Origin: Miscanthus floridulus
Taxonomy: Eukaryota; Streptophyta; Magnoliopsida; Poales; Poaceae
DNA: 64,000 bases
Assembly (NCBI RefSeq): GCF_019320115.1
Contig: NC_089587.1
Coordinates: forward strand, 81,756,162-81,820,161
Direction: 5' to 3'
Below the pieces are notes generated by a model, which saw nothing but the letters and a program-made list of their open reading frames with translations, made no database searches and was not told the origin of the DNA. Positions 1-11,250 of the stretch are shown piece after piece; the stretch's first letter is position 1; each line of letters opens with the position of its first letter. The translations under genes were made by a program, and so were the position numbers.

Positions 1-508
1 AAGGGTAAAAACAACATAGCTGCTCAATGTTCCAGGCGTTGGTGAAGACCTCGCCGTCGATGGTTTTCAACATGTAGGCACCTGGCCAAAGTACTTCTGC
101 GACGACATATGGCCCCTCCTAGGGCGGGGAGAGTTTGTGACGGTCCTTGTTGCTCTGCACAAGGCGGAGGATGAGGTTCCCGACGTTGAAGGCTCAGTCC
201 CGCACCTGTCGGCTGTGATACCGATGTAGCGTCTGCTGGTACTTGGCCGAACGGAGGAGGGCGATGTCGCGGGCTTCGTCTAGCTAGTCCATGGCGTCTT
301 CATGGGATGCCTTGGCTCTCTGCTTGTCGTATGCTCTGATTCTTGACGCTCTATAGTCGAGGTCCGTCGGGAGGACGGCCTCGGAACCATAGACCATTAA
401 GAAAGGTGTATAGCCAGTGGCCTGGCTGGGAGTTGTCCTTAGGCTCTAGAGTACCATAGAGAGCTCGGTGACCCAGCGTGCGCCAAACTTGTTCAACCGG
501 TTGAAGAT
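1..508 (-). pseudogene. Ty3/gypsy integrase C-terminal remnant
   Basis: The reverse strand reads as the end of a plant gypsy polyprotein. Near position 80 it gives PGAYMLKTIDGEVF followed by TNAWN, the typical end of the integrase C-terminal region. Upstream are recognisable integrase-core stretches such as the MVYGSEAVLPTDLDYR type around 350-400. The frame is broken by at least one in-frame TAG (about 281-283), so this is a dead fragment. It runs off the left edge and is cut on the right at about 508 by the LTR of a differently oriented element. Class is confident, lineage is not. Confidence 0.75.
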
Positions 509-1450
509 CCTGGTGTTTACACCAAAATTTGGAAGAAGGGTCACAGAGACTCGAAAGCTCCCAAGATCATGTCATCAAGGAATCAATTGCATGATCGAAA
601 CCAGCTGATTCGAACGTGAAACTAGAATCGGCTTTCTTCAGATAGCACCAGCGGATAATGACAAAGGTTAGAGTCCAAGTTGGACTCTACAAAAATGGAA
701 AGATTAGAGTCCAAGTTATCTTAAATTAAGAATGTTTTCTCTAGGTTCAAAAATTATAATGAGTCGTGCTTAGATAGGAGTCATGCATAGGGCCCGGGTA
801 TAAATATCAAACCCCGACTATTGTAAAAAAGAATAATCAATCCAATATACAAGTTATTTACTTTTTTGGCTCTGACCACCTCTTAGGAGTAGGAGTAGAG
901 TAGATCTCGGCGAGTTCTTTAGTAAGTACGGCTGCATCAATCTGGTGGACCTCCACTACTTGTTATAAGTACCGTCATGGCTTATACCTCTGTTCGTACG
1001 GCTACATCGACCTGGTCGACCCCCACTGCGACTCTAGTATAAGTTAGTTATCGATTCTTGCCTAGTTCAAGTATGGCTGCATCGATCTGGTCGACCTCCA
1101 CTGCATGAACTAGATCAATGTCAAGTTATCGGCTCTACCTTAGAATGACAGTCTTTGGTAGATTCGTTAAGTTACCGATATTGCTTATTTCTTTCATTAT
1201 TTATCTAAATTACAGCAATATCACTCTGCCTGATTAGGATTGATCTAGATCGGCCTTATATATTGTTTTGCCCATCGTTTGTTAATCTAAAACTAATCTA
1301 ATCTGTGCATTAAACAATGAGTTACGTTTTATCGGCTGTTTTACATCAATCTTGATCGTACATAGCGTGCAGTTAGAGCATGTTGCGTCTTGAGTAGATT
1401 TATTGGCTAGCGAAAACCATTCCATGGCCCGTTATCATGGCCTATGTGAT
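509..1450 (+). repeat. LTR and leader of a gypsy element
   Basis: This AT-rich block begins TGGTGTTTACACC and lies directly upstream of a gag reading frame, so I read it as the 5' LTR plus leader of a plus-strand gypsy element. A TATA-like sequence (tataaat, 799-805) would be its promoter. It contains three diverged copies of a roughly 30-bp motif (about 928-957, 998-1027 and 1072-1101; core ctgcatcgatctggtcgac) spaced about 72 bp apart. The right LTR border and primer-binding site could not be fixed, because the second LTR is absent from the window. Confidence 0.5.
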
Positions 1451-1521
1451 TCTACCCCACACCCAACTGTTAGCATCGTGGAGTGGGGATCGTTATTCGG
1501 TAGATCTATTCCTAATAAGGC

Positions 1522-2252
1522 ATGACTTTACCGATGGGTCAGCAGGTGCAAAGAAATCCAAATCCGCAAGCTGATGAGTTACCGATGAGGGTGATCGAGA
1601 TGATGAAGAATCAGTTCGGTTTAAAGCCAAAAGGGCTGACTTTTTTGTATAAACACCCATATCCAGAATGGTATGATTTGATCGCTCTTCCCACAAATTA
1701 CAAGCTCTCAGAGTTCGCTAAGTTCACTAGCCAAGACGGTACAAGCACGATAGAACATGTCAGTCAGTATCTTACACAATTGGGCGAAGCATCAGTTGAG
1801 GATGCACATCGAGTTTGTTTCTTCTCCTTGTCCTTATCAGGGCCAGCCTTCACTTGGTTTTCATCATCGCCGGTCAATTCCATTGCCAATTGGGCTGACC
1901 TGAAGAAGAAATTTCATACATATTTTTACACTGGGACTGGAGAAAAGAAGATTACCGATCTGACAACTATAAGAGAGAAGACTAATGAATCGGGCATTGA
2001 ATTTTTTCAGAGGTTTCAAGAAACCAGGAACTTGTGCTTCTCCTTAAACTTGGCTGATGATCAACTAGCTGCTTTAGCTGTTCAAGGAATGCTATCGATG
2101 TGGAAAGAAAAAAGCTGTTGATACAAGAATTTGACAACTTAGGTCAATTGGCTCAACGAGTAGCAGCGCTCAATAGACAATTCCAGAATATGCGCAGAGA
2201 TACCCGGTTCCAGAAGAATACCACAGTATCCGAAGCTTATGATCCATACTCA
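1522..2252 (+). pseudogene. Ty3/gypsy gag, frameshifted and truncated
   Basis: From ATG 1522 the frame encodes a plant retrotransposon gag (capsid-like) region: WADLKKKFHTYF, LTTIREKTNESGIEFFQRF and LCFSLNLADDQLAALAVQGM are typical Retrotrans_gag sequence. The frame ends at 2119-2121, just after an A-rich run at 2105-2114. The homologous continuation (LLIQEFDNLGQLAQRVAALN) is in the next frame, so one base was gained or lost there. The gag then stops being recognisable at about 2252, where an unrelated LTR begins. No protease, RT or integrase follows, so the copy is defective. Confidence 0.7.
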
Positions 2253-3379
2253 GCCGATGACACAAGGTTTATACTGGTTCGGGTAGAATATCCCTACGTC
2301 CAGTCCACTGCTGCTCGTGTTATTAGTACCGAAAAGGTTCATAGTAGGGGGTACAAACGGTCGAGAGATGGACAATGTCTAAGTCTCCGATGGAAGGGTT
2401 GAAAGGACACCAAGAGCTCAGTTGCTGCTTGGCTACGTGTTGTGTGTCCCAAACCATCCGTCAAAAGTCGGTCCTTTTAGTGGGGTGCCCTGCCCACCCT
2501 TTTATAGACCAAGGGGGAGCAGGGGTTATAGATGAGAGAAAGAGGAAAAAACCAAAGGTAGAGAAGGTCCTTCGGGAGAGCTGGGTCTTTCTTTTCCCGT
2601 GTGCCTGCCTTGTTAACATTGCAGACCATGTCAAGGATGGTGTGTTCGCTGATCCTTATAGGGCCGTGTCCTGGCTTTTGTCAGCAAGTGGGTGCGTCCC
2701 ATCCTACGCCGGCGGAGGGTGCGGCGTGCTAGAGGGCCAAGCTGCGACCCTTCGGGGAGTAGACGGGGAAGTGACCCTACATCCGTCACTGTAGGTGATG
2801 TGAATTCTGTCTTGGATCATAGTGGTTGTCATATGCTTGTGTTAGTATCCGCGTCCGAGGGCTAATGGCGGCGCCTACAACACCGTGGGATAAAAGTCGG
2901 CGCCTACAACACTGTTCGGGCACTGTTAGGTCAGAAAGGACTTAAAGCGCCCATCCCATCATATCCTGACGGTGCCTTCCTGCAGGCGTACAGGGCATGG
3001 CCCTCGATACTGCGGTTGATTCGAATGTCCTGTCGTACCCTGTGCTCGTCTTTATGAGGGATCAGGGTGCAGTCGTCGAGCGAGGCGGGGCCCGCCCTCA
3101 AACGTCGGGCGAGGCGGAGCCTGTCCTTAGCCATCGGATGAGGCGGAGCCTAGCCCTTGGGGGTCGGACGAGGCGAGCCCGCCCTCGCACGTCGGGCGAG
3201 GCGAAGCCCGCCCTTAGCCATCGGGCGAGACGGAGCCTAGCCTTTGGTCGTCGGGCGAGGCGGAACCAATCTTCCGACGTTCGGGTAAGAACCGTAGTAG
3301 CGTTCTTGTCTGATCGAAAATGTCAACGTTCGATGTTTATTAATTTCAACTTAGGATATCTCGGTATTAGGTGCCGACA
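2253..3379 (-). repeat. gypsy LTR copy, reverse orientation
   Basis: This block is homologous to the LTR at 62415-63826. Both contain acacaaggtttatactgg, then a shared succession of segments, then a GGCGAGGCGGAGCC-type tandem array, and end with ccgaca. Read on the minus strand it starts TGTCGG, the usual start of this grass gypsy LTR class. No internal domain follows on either side, so it is a solo or truncated LTR inserted into the gag element to its left. It contains open frames on the plus strand, which I regard as chance. Confidence 0.65.
3078..3285. repeat. 29-30 bp tandem array inside LTR, about 7 units
   Basis: About seven diverged head-to-tail units of 29-30 bp share the core gggcgaggcggagcc. 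The same array occurs with about sixteen units at 63264-63726. There are no spacers and the units are diverged, so this is an LTR-internal minisatellite and not a CRISPR-like array. Confidence 0.8.
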
Positions 3380-3884
3380 CAGCGTGATTAATTAGTCTAT
3401 TGTACTCCCTCGAAAGGACGAGGTGGCTAGCTGCCACGCGTGCTAGCTGATCGACTCCGGCCCGGAACTAATATAACTGTGTGTTTAATTTACCTCTCGT
3501 GGTGTTTCTTCTTTTGTTTTCGCCAAGCCAAACAGAGCTAGAGTAGCTGGCATGTCTGGCTTTAATTTGGGCATGATGCATGAACATACAGACACTCTAG
3601 TGCGTGTGCTCCTTCCCTTCCTCGATCTTTAGAGCTAGCAAAGAACGAAGAGCACATGAACTGGTAGGTAGGCTAGGTGGTGAAGGGGGTCATGTGACTC
3701 CATGATTGCCATTAGCATCCATGCATGGCTAATACTAGTAATCGACTTCATTATCCTTCCTGCCTATGCCGTCCATCTCGCAGTGCAAGGCAAGGGAGGA
3801 AACAAGACACCTCATCCGTCGTGTCTCCGTTTTATTATTATTATTATATAATAACAAGTGTAGTGCCTGAGGGTCAATAAATAA
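3380..3884. other. intergenic, nothing recognised
   Basis: AT-rich non-coding DNA between the LTR copy and a MITE. It holds a short ttattatta run near 3834. No gene, RNA or element ends were seen. Confidence 0.5.
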
Positions 3885-4490
3885 GGTGGTGTTTGATCCA
3901 ATGACTAAAATTTAGGAGGTGTATTAGGAGGATGTTGTATGAGATGTTCGAATACTAATAAAAACAAATTAGGCCTCGTTTAGTTTGGCAGAATCGGTGG
4001 CGGCGGATTCACTGTGCGCCACTGTAGCGCACTGTAGTATTTCGTTTTTATTTGGTAATAATTGTCCAATCGTTGACTAATCAGGCTTAAAACGTTTGTC
4101 TCGCAAAGTACAACCAAACTGTGCAATTAGTTTTTGATTTCGTCACCATTTAGTATTTCATATATGTACCACAAGTTTGATGTGACGAGGAATCTTCTTT
4201 TTGCATAGTGTCAAAGTTTGGATTTTAGTGGAACTAAACACCCCCTTACATAATCCGTCAGTACTCCACGAGACGAATTTTTTAAGCCTAATTAATCCGA
4301 CATTAGCATATGTTACTGTAGCACACATTGTCAAATCATGAACTAATTAGGCTTAAAAGATTCGTCTCGCAAATTAGTCACAAACTATGCAATTAGTTTT
4401 ATAATTAATTTATATTTAATACTTCATACATGTATCAAACATTCGATGGAACAACGACTAAAATTTAGAAGGAGGGAACCAAACAGCACC
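3885..4490. mobile_element. Tourist-like MITE, interrupted by another MITE
   Basis: The left end ggtggtgtttgatcc and the right end ggaaccaaacagcacc form imperfect terminal inverted repeats, flanked by TAA on both sides (3882-3884 and 4491-4493). This matches the 3-bp TWA duplication of PIF/Harbinger-type MITEs. The element is about 332 bp after removal of the nested element at 3972-4245. There is no coding capacity. Confidence 0.75.
3972..4245. mobile_element. Tourist-like MITE nested in an older MITE
   Basis: A 274-bp element begins ggcctcgtttagtttgg and ends with gtggaactaaacaccccc. TTA flanks it on both sides (3969-3971 and 4246-4248). It lies wholly inside the MITE at 3885-4490, so it is the younger of the two. 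Confidence 0.75.
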
Positions 4491-5697
4491 TAAAAGTCGA
4501 GACACGATGTAAAGGCAAAGGCGCAAAGCCATATATATATATGCATGCATGCATTCTAAAACACACATCGTTATGATTAGAGTCTTTAATGCATGATTGA
4601 TTTGGAAAATAAAATTAGGGATCCAGAACATGGGGGGATGCTGCGAGCATGATGGAGGGGGTGCTTTGGATGGATCCAAAGCCGGGAACCTCCCTCTCCC
4701 TCAGCTGCTCTGCGTCTGCATGATCTGATGCATGCAATAGAAGAATGAATACTCCTGTATACACATTATATAAACATACGGACAGAAAAATAAATTTTGG
4801 GTTAATTAGCGTAACATGGGCGGCGATGCAAAGAAAATTAAAGCTATGGACGGTTCGGACGACGTACGCGTACAGGTACAGTACAGGCTGTTGTGTTGGG
4901 CGCGCTCGATCCCTCCATGCATGCAGCATGCCGGTGTGGATCCTTTGTGATTTGTAAAGCTCTAGATTACTATACTCCACTCCAGTCAGTACTAGTAGTG
5001 TTGGAGATGTCCAGCGTTCAGGGCAATGCATGGTGCCGCAGCCAGGGCAAAGAAAACATATATACACTCTATATACCAACATACACCTACACATCCGTGA
5101 TGTTTTCATTTTTTTTTAGATATATTAGAAAGCCCGTTTAGTTCAGTTCATCATACAACAAAGAACAAACCGTGACACGCCTCTATAGACGTTTATTTAG
5201 GACCTTTTTACTGTACTTTGTTGATCTAATACGTGGAACTGGACCAGAAATAAATAAAAAAACTACACATTAGCGAAACAAATAGTACTGCTAGCTCTCT
5301 CAGAAATCAACAAATTAAACAGAGAGCACTTAGCTTGTTCATATACGTACGTACAGAAACATGGGCACGGTGCCGTCTGTGACGACGTACAGAAACATGG
5401 GCCGCCCGGCACTTGTTAACGCAGGTACGCTTAAAAATTTGTAGCGCTGGGGGGAGACGACACGACGTCGCCCGCCCCATGCGGCCAGGCTGTGTTTGGA
5501 TCGTAGGATTTTCAAAGGAGCTTTCCTATACTTCTAAGTCCTGTAGCAGTGTTTGGAACGTAGGATTGCTTCGTTCCTTTTAGTAGGAAAGTTTCCTGCA
5601 TTCGTACGTCTTGGAGGAAAACAAAAATCCACCACAACCTCTTGTTTGTGTTTCCTTCACGAAGTTCGAGATGAATCTGAGGCTGGCCATAAGCTTA
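4491..5697. other. intergenic; no gene seen
   Basis: Small frames on both strands have no recognisable protein and no consistent splice structure. A (gcat)n-like stretch lies at 4540-4553. Two copies of gtttggatcgtaggatt or its one-base variant, about 57 bp apart at 5491-5567, look like the end of a degraded MITE. Confidence 0.5.
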
Positions 5698-5939
5698 GCG
5701 CGTGTTTAGTTGCCTGAAATTTGGAATTTGGGCTACTGTAGCACTTTTGTTTTTATTTGGCAATTAGTGTTCAATCATGGAGTAATTAGGTTCAAAACGT
5801 TCATCTCGCAATTTTCAACCAAACTGTGCAATTAGTTTTTTTTCGTCTACATTTAATGCTCCATGCACGCATCGCAAGATTTGATGTGATTAGTACTGTA
5901 GCACTTTTTAGGAATTTGGGGTGGAAACTAAACGCGCGC
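5698..5939. mobile_element. Tourist-like MITE
   Basis: A 242-bp element has terminal inverted repeats gcgcgtgtttagttgcc and (reverse complement of the right end) gcgcgcgtttagtttcc, with TTA at 5695-5697 and 5940-5942. The internal sequence (ctgtagcactttt, ctcgcaattttcaaccaaactg) is shared with the fragment at 28815-29022, so the two belong to one family. Confidence 0.75.
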
Positions 5940-7540
5940 TTATCATGTTTGTGCCATGGTGATGCATAAACTGTAGTATATTTAAGAGACATCAATGCTG
6001 CTCTATGGGGTAGTTGTTGACTGAGACCACATTTCATATTTCTTAACACCTACTCCAATGAAATTCCCATGTTTCCATTGTATTTCTATGTCTTTCCTGT
6101 ATTTTCTTCCATTCATCTGTTTTGTATTCTTGGTTCAAAGAAGCCCTCAACCTGGCCGGGGCCCAGGGCCCCCTGTTCGCCGTTCGCACCACAGCACATG
6201 CACAGCGTAGTGACGATGCCTAGTAGTACGTGTCTGCGGCATTCCCCTCGCTTTCTTTTCTTTCTTTCGTCTCCAACAGACCAACAGAGAGAGAAGATAT
6301 AGACCAACAACCACCGCGTCGTATGGCTGTCGCTTGCATTGTCGGCCATGTACACAGGCTGACGCTGATCGATCCAGACCAGAGAGGAGTCTGACGAGTA
6401 AAGCGCCATGCTAGGCATCTCTGCTCGCCCATCCTAGCTTGGCACTTGTCAACACAATATTGTACTGTAGCTTACTACTACTCCTGCTCCGTTAGGAGTA
6501 GTAGCCTTTTTGCTTCAAAACGAGCTCGTGTCGAGCTGGGCAGCCACATGTGGAGGGAGTGGACCGGATAGACCCGTGTAGAGTATCATTCACGGCGTGC
6601 GCTGCACATCACGTCTCGATCGATCGGTCTCGCTCTCGCCTGAGCAAAATAGAAGGCGTCGTCATCTTGGTCCGCCTAGGGTGCAGGGCGGCCAGCTGTG
6701 GCGCCCGTGGCCCGCCGCCGTGTCCGATCCGACCGCGCGGGGCCAGGGGCTCTCGTCGGCCCTCGCTCGGCCGGCCGGCCCCGCCCCGGGCAGGGAGCTG
6801 AGGCAGCGGCAGGCCACGCGCGCCTCGACGATCTGCCCCGCCGTCCGGCCGGTCAGGACGCTGCGCCGGCACGTGCGCGGGTGTCAGTGCCAGTGCCACA
6901 CGTGGGGTGGGGGTGGGGGTGGGTCTCGTCCCGTCCGCCTGCGGAAAGCTGCGCGCGCGCCCGCGACGCGACTCGTGAGGCCGTCTGTCCCAGTGCGCCC
7001 GTCGGGGAGGGGGGCTGGGGGGCCGTCTCTGCCACCCGCGCGCACGGGGCCTTGTCGCTCGGCGAGCAGTACTGTACTAGTAATTGGACGAGGTAACGGC
7101 TCGTCGTCGTACATGAACGTGAGGTGCCCGCACATGCGACTTGAATCAATGCTTCCGTAGAACACAAAGTCAGTACACGTACAATGGATTTCATGCGTCG
7201 TGCACCACTAGTGGTGATAGTCTAGCTCGGTTCAAAGAGAACCTAATTCTATGTACGGAGTATGTCTAAATTGGTTTCACATATAATTCGATACCAAAAT
7301 ATTATTAGCATTTATGATTTCAAAATAAATGTGCTACGAAAAATATATCCTATGATTAATCTAGCGATGCTTATTTTATTTACAAACTCTGATCGGACAA
7401 GGACAGTTGAAAACAACAAGGTTGGCAACATCTCCTTGCTTAATTTGTCCTATCAATCCTCAATGTCAGCATTGTCACAACACGCTTCATAAGGTTGCAT
7501 CTGGATCAACTTGCACAGCCCAGGGGGCTTGGGCTTGCGC
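5940..7540. other. intergenic; GC-rich 6560-7080; G-quadruplex-type run
   Basis: A GC-rich patch at about 6560-7080 has several overlapping open frames on both strands. They are mutually exclusive, low-complexity and resemble no family, so I call no gene. At 6902-6924 the plus strand has four or more G-runs separated by single T residues, a potential G-quadruplex. The rest is AT-rich. Confidence 0.45.
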
Positions 7541-7653
7541 CCTGTTCGCTTGGCTTATAAGCCGTACTTTTTTAGTCAACGGATAATATTTTTCTCTCAC
7601 AACAAATCAACCAACAGTACTTTCAGCCATGGCTTATCAGCCAAACGAATAGG
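7541..7653. mobile_element. short inverted-repeat element, CCTGTTCG family
   Basis: This 113-bp block starts cctgttcgcttggcttataa. Its right end, reverse-complemented, reads cctattcgtttggctgataa, and the middle contains tttttctctcac. Four similar blocks occur at 13373, 17321, 25052 and 52255. No clear target duplication is visible at this copy. Confidence 0.6.
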
Positions 7654-7985
7654 ACATTGAGTTATGGCCTACACCTTTGTGGACAATGGGCTAACGTTTA
7701 ATCCGCTCAACATATTAGCAGGGGCTAGGTCATCCGAGACTACACATTCTCCATGCAATAGACGTGGGTCGTCTAAACGACGAGTCCGATCAGCGGGTCG
7801 ACAACAAAACCGATCTGACACTCGTTCTTCGCACGAAATGTCCTCGAACATCTTCCGACAAGACTCATCGAGGAGACACATATATAGCGGGGGTGTCCTA
7901 GTAGGATCAACAAAGCCATCGTCTAGAACGTCGACGGGTCTCATCAAGAGAAACGCTAGACAACAATGGGGTGGAAGAGTTTGAG

Positions 7986-8105
7986 GTGGTTTTATCACAA
8001 CAACAAAAATATTTCATAACAACTTCGAAGTTTCTTAATCGGCCGTGATCCTCAGGGGTGGTTTTATCACAACAAAAAAAAATTCATAACAACTTCGAAG
8101 TTTCT
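7986..8105. repeat. local direct duplication, 71-bp period
   Basis: ggtggttttatcacaacaa is followed by an A-rich stretch and cataacaacttcgaagtttct. The block occurs at 7986-8036 and again at 8057-8105 with a few differences. The neighbouring 7660-7980 looks transposon-derived on the minus strand, but I cannot name it. Confidence 0.7.
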
Positions 8106-10880
8106 CACGAGATTGGATAATAAGTTTCTAAATAAAAAACATGACTGCCAAATCGGATGAGACCGGTTTAAACAGTGACACACAGAGACTCAGAAAAATC
8201 CGACCTGGACCTGTTTATTAATCTAACACAAACTGGCCTAGGCTGTTTTTAAAAAAAAACACACAAGATATTGCAATTTTTTCAATTCGATTCAAATTTA
8301 TTAATCTTATTTTGTTTTTTGGTTTGCATATGTTTTTTTAAACTATTTTCAACCTCCAATCATCATATTTGAAGCTGTCAACATAATGGAGCTTCCTAGG
8401 CCGTAGCTAGTAGCTATATAGTAGTAGGCTATTGGCACAGTGGCTGGACGACACGTACCATCGTTAGCAAGTCAAGCGAGCAGCCGAGCCTGCACGTGTT
8501 TCTTTCGTGGCGATTAATACCTTTGGTTCTTTGGCTTTTGAAAAAAAAATAGAGAGGGTTCGGTGTCATGCGGAGTAGCCGGTTATTTGTCGCTGTCCGC
8601 GCGCGATTAAATTCAGTGTGCGACTCTTCAGCAGCGTGGAAAATAGGGAGTGGCGTGGAGATTTGAAACTGATCCGGTCGGCTCTAAACTTTCACGTTTT
8701 AAATAGGACGGATCGTGCTGCATGTACAGGTAATAATACTATACGGTGGGAGTTAGTAGGAGTCTGCTCCTACGTTTTTTAACAAAAAGAACAGAGAAAA
8801 TGATTTGATCAATCGAGTTGTGCGTGACAAAGCATCCATGGTCATGCATGTACTTCCTAAAGAAATAAACAATGGATCCGTCTAGTGCATGCAGGATGAA
8901 TGAACATAAAAAAAAGAGATTAGTGTGCCGATGCATGGTAGTGGCGTCGTCCTAACACTAGTAATAATATACGTAACTCTGATGATGGGTTCTAGTAAAA
9001 ATCACGAGAAACACACGCACTGCACGTGCCTCCATGAGGCATGACTCGGAGAGAGAGAGAGAAGAGGGGGAGGGGGAAGTGCTGTGTACTGGGCCGGCCG
9101 ACAGGGCAGGGCGACGTCAGGCGTTACTGTGTTACCGTCCCGACTGACGTATCGGCGAATCTTGAGTGCCCTTTGTTGTCTGGCGCACGCGTGCATGGGT
9201 GAACAAAACAGGGAAAACACACCGGAGAGAGCGGTCGGTCACGTGAATTGTGGTGGCCGGCGGGAGCACACGTTCGTTCGGTCGCCAACGGCCGGCCGGG
9301 CCGGCTCGGTCGATGGACCGATCCAACCCATGGCTCATCCATCATCCGACCGGATCGGATCTACAGTGTACCGTAACGTACGTACTCCATCTCTGGATGC
9401 AGGAGTACGAGTGGACGACCTTTTTACACCAATTTTTACACTGGCGGTAAGCTCACGGCTAATGGCTTTTCGGCTTCACAGGTCATGGTGTGGCCAGGCC
9501 AGCCAGCCCTGGTGATGAAATGCCGGCGTCATGCTGCTTGCTTATATATGACATTCATTCACAGCAAGCACGCGGAAATTAAAGCCACGGCACGTACGTA
9601 TGGCAACAGCAACAGGGGAGACGAGACCATCCATCATCCAAGCATAGCGGCCCGACGCACGCCATGGAGGGAGGTCGCTGTTAGCGTTAGACAAAAGGCG
9701 GAAAGGAAAGAAAAGGAGTGGGCGGCCCTGTGGAATCTGGCGCGGGCTGGCACATGCAGCAGCAGATGTGCATGACCGGCCCTCCCATCTCCATCCACGA
9801 GGTGCCCGCAATCTTCGGCCTCATGTGCCGCCGCGGGGATGGAGCGACCCATCCCGGCTGGCCCCTCCAGCCGTCACGTGACCCAACCCCGTTCCTCTCG
9901 ATCATCGCCGGGCGCCGGCGTCGTGATCTGCTCTACACCTGATCAACACGGAACTCTACCGGCCATGGCATGTACGAGTACGATGCGGAGCTCACTGCTC
10001 GGCGCCCTCTTGGCCTAGCTAGCTTCGACCATGAACTCGTCGATCGCGCAGCTGGCAGCTCGAGGCTGCTCCTCCGCTGCATCCCGGCCGGCCAATGAAC
10101 CCGGCCCATCGCATGCATGTTTACATACCCCGTTTGATCTGTGTGTTCCTTAACCTGCTAGTGTTTTCAGACGTCCAATTTCCATCCTCTAAGGTCAAGA
10201 TGTCGTGCGATCAATGCATGACATGCCTGCCACTGCCAGGACGCCATCATCCAAACGCGCGTGTCCTTCTCCAGCATAAACAACGGTACTACCTTCGTCC
10301 GTCCGGAAAAAAAAATACAACTATGAGTTGCGTTTCACAAAAAGTTATTCATGTTTGATTAATTTTTTTAGTGAATAATATTCACATTTATGACTTTAAA
10401 TTAATTTATTGTGAAAATACATTTCGTAATTAATCTAATAGTATTTATTTGTTATTATAAACATTGATACTTTTTAATATATAATTGGTTAAACTTAAGG
10501 TACTAAAACGTGGTACTGTGCTAGATTTGTATTCTTTCTGGGACAGAGGTAATACTTTTCAATGAATAATCAGTGTTTTTCTCTCACGATAAATCAGCAA
10601 AAGCTTCGGTATAAACTAAATTTCAGCGAAACTAACGGGGTGAATAACACACACGCTACCAAGCGTCCAGACATGCACAGCCCTAGTGTCTAATCTCTAT
10701 CAGGGCGGTCATAATCACGTCCCCTCGTCCTCACTAGCTAGCTAGCGATAGCGGCGACCCCCACGAATTTATTAATCTCTTCCTACTGGAGTGGCACTAG
10801 GGAGGAGTAGGAGTATACTAAAAAAAACAACCGCCGTGTCCTCCAGTTAGGAAGAGAATTACTGCAAAGCACGTCAACGC
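8106..10880. other. intergenic, upstream of the bHLH gene; no gene seen
   Basis: Mixed AT-rich and GC-rich DNA. Open frames near 9080-9510 and 9630-9940 overlap on opposite strands and resemble no family. A partial CCTGTTCG-type element (tgtttttctctcacgataaatcagc) is visible at about 10555-10640. Nothing else is supported. Confidence 0.45.
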
Positions 10881-10900
10881 GGCGGTCAACCCACGTCGGG

Positions 10901-10906
10901 CACGTG
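10901..10906. promoter_or_regulatory. G-box CACGTG upstream of the BIM1-like gene
   Basis: A perfect palindromic CACGTG lies 180 bp upstream of the TATA box. G-boxes and E-boxes are the known targets of bHLH proteins, including BES1-BIM1 heterodimers, so self- or cross-regulation is possible. That role is inference from position only. Confidence 0.45.
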
Positions 10907-11080
10907 CTGGGCTGGATCCCCCACCCCCACCAGGCCACCACGGCACCACAGGCCCACACCACACCAGCAGCCTCCCGCCCTTCCCCCACCGCTAACGACC
11001 GTCGCGCTAACGCCGTCGCCAGTCGTCACGGAGAGCCGATAGAGAAGAATAGAGGATGGATGGATGCCGCCCGCCGGCCG

Positions 11081-11087
11081 TATAAAG
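11081..11087 (+). promoter_or_regulatory. TATA box of the BIM1-like gene
   Basis: TATAAAG lies 170 bp upstream of the chosen ATG at 11251, in otherwise GC-rich sequence. It predicts transcription from roughly 11110-11120 and a 5'UTR of about 135 nt. Confidence 0.65.
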
Positions 11088-11250
11088 CGTCCCCGGTACA
11101 GCAGCAGCAAGAAAAGGAAGAGAGGCCAGGCAGCCGGAGCGCAGCGCCAAGGGGAGCTCCAGCCAGATCTCCCTCTACCCGCTCCTCGCTCCTACGACTA
11201 CGACCGCCGACGCGCGCAGACGCAGCAGGACAGCGGTGTAATGCGCGGCT

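Noticed and set aside
2375..2794. 139-residue open frame downstream of gag
   Set aside because: It lies in an LTR homologous to 62415-63826, where the same frame is not conserved.
7669..7998. 109-residue minus-strand frame
   Set aside because: It has an unusual coherent look but no recognised domain, and it sits between a short inverted-repeat element and a duplicated block. Probably transposon-derived; not enough to call a gene.
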